Shown in pieces: positions 14,494 to 17,883 of a DNA stretch of 17,883 nucleotides. The stretch covers positions 1-17,883 of the forward strand of contig JBFGEI010000031.1 in assembly GCA_041580155.1 (NCBI GenBank), read 5' to 3'. Each line of letters starts with the position of its first letter. Positions within the stretch are counted from its first letter, which is position 1. The position numbers and the translations under genes are program-made. The notes below the pieces were generated by a model. It searched no databases. It was not told where the DNA came from and was given only the letters and a program-made list of their open reading frames with translations. Source of the stretch: Limimaricola sp041580155. Its GTDB lineage: Bacteria; Pseudomonadota; Alphaproteobacteria; Rhodobacterales; Rhodobacteraceae.

Positions 14494-15888
14494 TCAGTCC
14501 TCGACATGCGCGACCCGGCCGCCGGCCTTGATCGAGGTCACCACGCCCAGGCTCTTGAGCTTGCGGTGCAGCGCCGAGCGCTCCATGCCGACGAAGGCCG
14601 CGGTGCGCGAGATGTTGCCGCCGAACCGGTTGATCTGGGTCAGCAGATACTCGCGCTCGAACAGCTCGCGCGCCTCGCGCAGCGGCAGCGTCGCCAGCCC
14701 GCCGGACAGCACCACGCGGCCCTCCTCGTTGCCCGGATCGTCGATCCCGGGCAGCTCGCGGGCGGTGATCTCGCCGCCCGGCTCGCCGAGGATCAGCACC
14801 CGCTCGACCACGTTCTTGAGCTGCCGCACGTTGCCCGGCCACAGCATGGTCTGCAGCAGCGCCCGCGCGTCCTCGGCCAGCTTGCGCAGCGGCAGGCCCT
14901 GGGTCCGGTTCAGCTCGAAGATGAAATGCTCGGCCAGCAACGGGATGTCCTCGCGGCGCTCCTCGAGCCCCGGCACGTTGATCGGCACCACGTTGAGCCG
15001 GTGGTACAGCTCCTGACGGAAGCTGCCGCCGCGGATCGCCGCCTGCAGGTCGCGGTTGGTCGAGGAGATCACCCGCAGGTCGACCTGCACCTTGTCGGCG
15101 CCGCCGACCCGCTGGAACGACTGGTCGACCAGCACCCGCAGGATCTTCGACTGGGTGCCAAGCGGCATGTCGGCGACCTCGTCGAAATAGATGACGCCGC
15201 CGTTGGCCTGTTCCAGCAACCCCTTCTCGATGCCCTTGTCGGGGCTCTCGCGGCCGAACAGCACCTCTTCCATGCGCTCGGGTTCGATGGTGACCGAATT
15301 CACCGTGACGAAGGGCGCGCCGGCGCGGTTCGAATTGGCGTGGATGTAGCGCGCCGCGATCTCCTTGCCGGAGCCCGGCGACCCGGTGAGCATCACCCGG
15401 CCGTTCGACCGCGTCACCTTGTCGAGCTGGGCCCGCAGCCCGCGGAACGCGGCGCTGTCGCCGAGCATCTCGGAGGGCGGCGCATCGCCGCGGCGCAGCT
15501 CGACGTTCTCGCGGCGCAGCCGCGAGGTCTCCATCGCGCGCTTGATCACCACCAGCAGCTGGTCGATGTTGAACGGCTTCTCGATGAAGTCGTAGGCGCC
15601 CTGCTTGATCGCGGCGACCGCGATCTCGATGTTGCCGTGCCCCGAGATGATCACGATCGGGATGCCGGGATGCTCGCGCTTCACGGTCTTGAGGATGTCG
15701 ATCCCGTCCATCCGGCTGTCCTTCAGCCAGATGTCGAGGATCATCAGCGCCGGCGGCTCGGCCTCGATCTCTGCCATGCATTCGTCCGACGTTCCGGCGA
15801 GACGGGTCGTGTAGCCCTCGTCTCGCAGGATGTCCGAGATCAACTCGCGGATGTCGCGTTCGTCATCGGTGATCAGGATGTCGCCCAT
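14494..15888 (-). CDS. ntrX: Response regulator NtrX (NtrC family) lacking GAFTGA
   Basis: NtrX is the partner of the NtrY kinase and regulates nitrogen, redox and envelope genes in alphaproteobacteria. The 464-residue protein has a receiver domain (1-120) with acidic pair Asp8/Asp9, phosphoacceptor Asp52 and Lys104. An AAA+ domain (about 140-365) follows with Walker A GSPGSGKE (169-176), Walker B GVIYFDE (231-237), sensor I STNRD (276-280) and sensor II PGNVRQLKN (351-359). The C-terminal Fis-type HTH is at about 416-447. The GAFTGA loop that contacts sigma-54 is absent: LFGRESPDKGIEKGLLEQANGG (from 210) runs straight on. ATG 15888 has GAGGA five bases upstream, and that site overlaps the end of ntrY. 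The gene follows ntrY after seven bases. Confidence 0.95.
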   Translation of the reverse strand: MGDILITDDERDIRELISDILRDEGYTTRLAGTSDECMAEIEAEPPALMILDIWLKDSRMDGIDILKTVKREHPGIPIVIISGHGNIEIAVAAIKQGAYDFIEKPFNIDQLLVVIKRAMETSRLRRENVELRRGDAPPSEMLGDSAAFRGLRAQLDKVTRSNGRVMLTGSPGSGKEIAARYIHANSNRAGAPFVTVNSVTIEPERMEEVLFGRESPDKGIEKGLLEQANGGVIYFDEVADMPLGTQSKILRVLVDQSFQRVGGADKVQVDLRVISSTNRDLQAAIRGGSFRQELYHRLNVVPINVPGLEERREDIPLLAEHFIFELNRTQGLPLRKLAEDARALLQTMLWPGNVRQLKNVVERVLILGEPGGEITARELPGIDDPGNEEGRVVLSGGLATLPLREARELFEREYLLTQINRFGGNISRTAAFVGMERSALHRKLKSLGVVTSIKAGGRVAHVED

Positions 15889-15895
15889 CTTGTCC

Positions 15896-17883
15896 TCATG
15901 CTGTTGCCTGCAGTGCCGGTTTCCCGGTCGTTCTGGTTTCGGTTCCGGTTTCCGCCGCCCGCAGCACGGGCAGCGTGATCACGGCCATCGCGCCGACGCG
16001 CGGGCCATCGTCGAACGGCGCCGCGTCCTGCAAGGACAGGGTGCCGCCGTGCTCCTCGATGATCTTCTTGACGATCGGCAGGCCCAGACCGGTGCCCTTG
16101 TCGCGGGTCGTCACATAGGGTTCGAACAGCCGCGCCCGGTCCTCGGGCAGCCCGATGCCGTTGTCCGAGACGGTGATCCGCGCCTCGGCGCCGTCGCGCG
16201 TCATCGCCACCCGAATCTGCGGTTGAAATCCTTCCGGAGCGCGCTTTTCGATATAGGTATCAATTGCTTCTCCGGCGTTCTTGATCAGGTTTGTCAGCGC
16301 CTGACTGATCATCGTCGCGTCGAATTCGGCGGTCACCGGCCCCGGCGGGATCGCGCTGTCGAACCGCACCTCGGGCTGGCCTGCTTCCTGCAGCGTCACC
16401 GCGTCGCGCAGCACCGCGGTCAGGTCGTTCTTGATCCGGTCCGGCTCCGGCATCCGGGCGAATTTCGAGAACTCGTCGACGATGCGTCGCAGGTCGCCGG
16501 TCTGGCGCACGATCACCTCGGTCATCTGCTCGAGCGCGGCCTGGTCCTCGGGCGCCAGCCGGGTCCGGAACTTGCGCTGGATCCGCTCGGCCGACAGCCG
16601 GATCGGGGTCAGCGGGTTCTTGATCTCATGCGCGATGCGCCGCGCCACGTCGCCCCAGGCCGCCATCCGCTGCGCGCTGACCAGGTCGGTGACGTCGTCG
16701 AACGCCACCACGTAGCCCTCGAGCGCGCCATCCTCGGCGCGGCGCGGCGCCATCCGGACCAGCAGGCTTTCCTGGGTGCCGGCGCGGATCAGGTTGACCT
16801 GCTCCTGCACGCCTTCGCGGCCCTCGGCCAGGAGCTGGTCGAACAGCGGCGCGAATTCGGGCACCGCCACCGACAGCGCCATTTCTTCTTGCGCTTCGCC
16901 GACCGCCAGCAGCCGCCGCGCCGAGCGGTTGGCGAAGGTGACATGGCCCGACGGATCAAGCCCGACGACCCCCGAGGTGACCGAGGACAGCACGCTGTCG
17001 AACAGCCGGCGGCGTTCCTCGATCTGCCGGGTGTTGTCCAGCAGCCGGTTGCGCTGCGCCCGCAGCTCGCTGGTCATCTGGTTGAAGTGCTGTCCCAGCT
17101 GGGCGATCTCGTCCTCGCCCTCGTCCTCGATCACCTGCACGTCGAGATCGCCGGCGCCGACCCGCTGCGACGCCGACACCAGCCTTCCGACCGGGCGCGA
17201 CAGCCGCTCGGCGAACCACAACCCGAGCCAGATCGCCGCGAGGATCAGGATCACCGCGAAGCCGAGGTACAGCAGGCCGAACTCGAACAGCAGCCGGCCG
17301 CGTTCGGCCTCGAGCTGCTGGTACAGCTCGACGGTCTGCTGGGTGTCGTCGAGCAGCGACAGGATGCCGCCGTCGACTTCGCGGGTGACATAGAGATAGC
17401 GGTCGGTGAAGGTCTCGAGCCGGATCAGCGCCCGGAATTCGTTGTTGGCCCAGTCCTGGATGATCGCGATGCCCGCGTCGTCGGCGCTGCCGAAGGCTTC
17501 GGCGTTGGGCCGCTCGTAGTCGAATTCGTAGGACCGGGCGCCGCGCGCGCGGATCTCGCCGGCGCCGTCGATCACGAAGGCCTCGGTCAGCCCGCGCTCG
17601 ATCTGCGGCTGGACCCGGCCAAGCGCCTGGCGGACCTCGCCGTCGGACATGAAGAAGGTGGCCTCGCGCTCGGCGTTGAGAAACGCCGCGAGGCTGAGCC
17701 CGTCGCGCGACAGGTCCTGGCGGTGCTCTTCCTCGTAGGCCTGCGCCGCGGTGAGCGAGGCGCCCAGCACGGTGCGGACCCGGTCCGAGAACCAGCCCTC
17801 GAGACCGACGTTGATGGTGAGCACCGAAAACACCGCGACCAGCACCGTCGGGATCAGCGCCAGCAGCGCGAACACCCCGGTCA
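15896..17883 (-). CDS. ntrY: Sensor histidine kinase NtrY (5' end beyond the window)
   Basis: NtrY is an inner-membrane sensor kinase that phosphorylates NtrX. The frame is open to the right edge of the window and no start is visible. The usual length of about 750 residues implies that roughly 90 residues with further membrane segments are missing. Numbering here begins at the GTG at 17875. A membrane segment (1-24) precedes a periplasmic sensor region, and a second segment (about 197-220) leads into HAMP (about 220-275). PAS (about 285-395) and HisKA with phosphoacceptor His416 (IAHEIKNPLTPIR) follow. The ATPase domain shows N-box Asn533, G1 DNGIG (571-575) and G2 GTGLGL (594-599). The C-terminal tail after LRAAETG is short and low in complexity. 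The TGA at 15896 lies seven bases from ntrX. Confidence 0.93.
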   Translation of the reverse strand, partial: TGVFALLALIPTVLVAVFSVLTINVGLEGWFSDRVRTVLGASLTAAQAYEEEHRQDLSRDGLSLAAFLNAEREATFFMSDGEVRQALGRVQPQIERGLTEAFVIDGAGEIRARGARSYEFDYERPNAEAFGSADDAGIAIIQDWANNEFRALIRLETFTDRYLYVTREVDGGILSLLDDTQQTVELYQQLEAERGRLLFEFGLLYLGFAVILILAAIWLGLWFAERLSRPVGRLVSASQRVGAGDLDVQVIEDEGEDEIAQLGQHFNQMTSELRAQRNRLLDNTRQIEERRRLFDSVLSSVTSGVVGLDPSGHVTFANRSARRLLAVGEAQEEMALSVAVPEFAPLFDQLLAEGREGVQEQVNLIRAGTQESLLVRMAPRRAEDGALEGYVVAFDDVTDLVSAQRMAAWGDVARRIAHEIKNPLTPIRLSAERIQRKFRTRLAPEDQAALEQMTEVIVRQTGDLRRIVDEFSKFARMPEPDRIKNDLTAVLRDAVTLQEAGQPEVRFDSAIPPGPVTAEFDATMISQALTNLIKNAGEAIDTYIEKRAPEGFQPQIRVAMTRDGAEARITVSDNGIGLPEDRARLFEPYVTTRDKGTGLGLPIVKKIIEEHGGTLSLQDAAPFDDGPRVGAMAVITLPVLRAAETGTETRTTGKPALQATA

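Noticed and set aside
11810..15016. A 1068-codon plus-strand frame antisense to trkH, trkA and ntrX
   Set aside because: It is low-complexity, rich in Arg, Asp, His and Gln, and opposite three well-supported genes. There is no start signal or motif.

Overview
The window is very GC-rich chromosomal DNA in which gene ends commonly overlap as ATGA or sit only a few bases apart. The right half carries the order ntrY-ntrX-trkA-trkH-hfq-hflX on the minus strand. This arrangement is characteristic of alphaproteobacteria, and the protein sequences, including the 77-residue Hfq, fit a member of the Rhodobacteraceae. That placement is inferred from the sequence by eye, without any database search. No mobile element, CRISPR array, tRNA or rRNA was seen, and no stretch longer than about 140 bases lacks a gene.

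Positions 1-4377, plus strand: a compact operon for a branched-chain-amino-acid-type (HAAT family) ABC importer. It holds two ATPases (LivG-like, LivF-like), a small secreted protein of unknown function, and two permeases (LivH-like, LivM-like). From livF onward the genes are joined by four-base ATGA overlaps. A perfect 28-base palindrome followed by a T-run closes the operon. No substrate-binding protein lies inside the window, so the substrate is unknown.

Positions 4398-9748: a mixed block. A beta-hydroxyacid dehydrogenase (minus) converges on the transporter and diverges from a membrane-anchored penicillin-acylase-family enzyme (plus). That enzyme is followed by a small DUF3140-type protein. 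On the minus strand a secreted protein with a fibronectin-III-like C-terminus lies just upstream of a small LuxR-type regulator with two predicted membrane segments.

Positions 9843-17883, minus strand: the regulatory and potassium-uptake cluster. NtrY (sensor kinase, N-terminus beyond the window) and NtrX (response regulator) form a two-component system. TrkA and TrkH form a potassium uptake system. Hfq (RNA chaperone) and HflX (ribosome-associated GTPase) end the run, with the hflX TTG start overlapping the hfq stop. The trkA leader contains two strong hairpins without a U-tract, and a possible promoter lies upstream of hfq.

I did not find a clear new biological system. The points most worth checking are the secreted protein embedded in the transporter operon, the Hfq whose Sm2 motif reads YKS instead of YKH, the NtrX that lacks the GAFTGA loop, the membrane-tethered LuxR protein beside a secreted protein, and the structured trkA leader.
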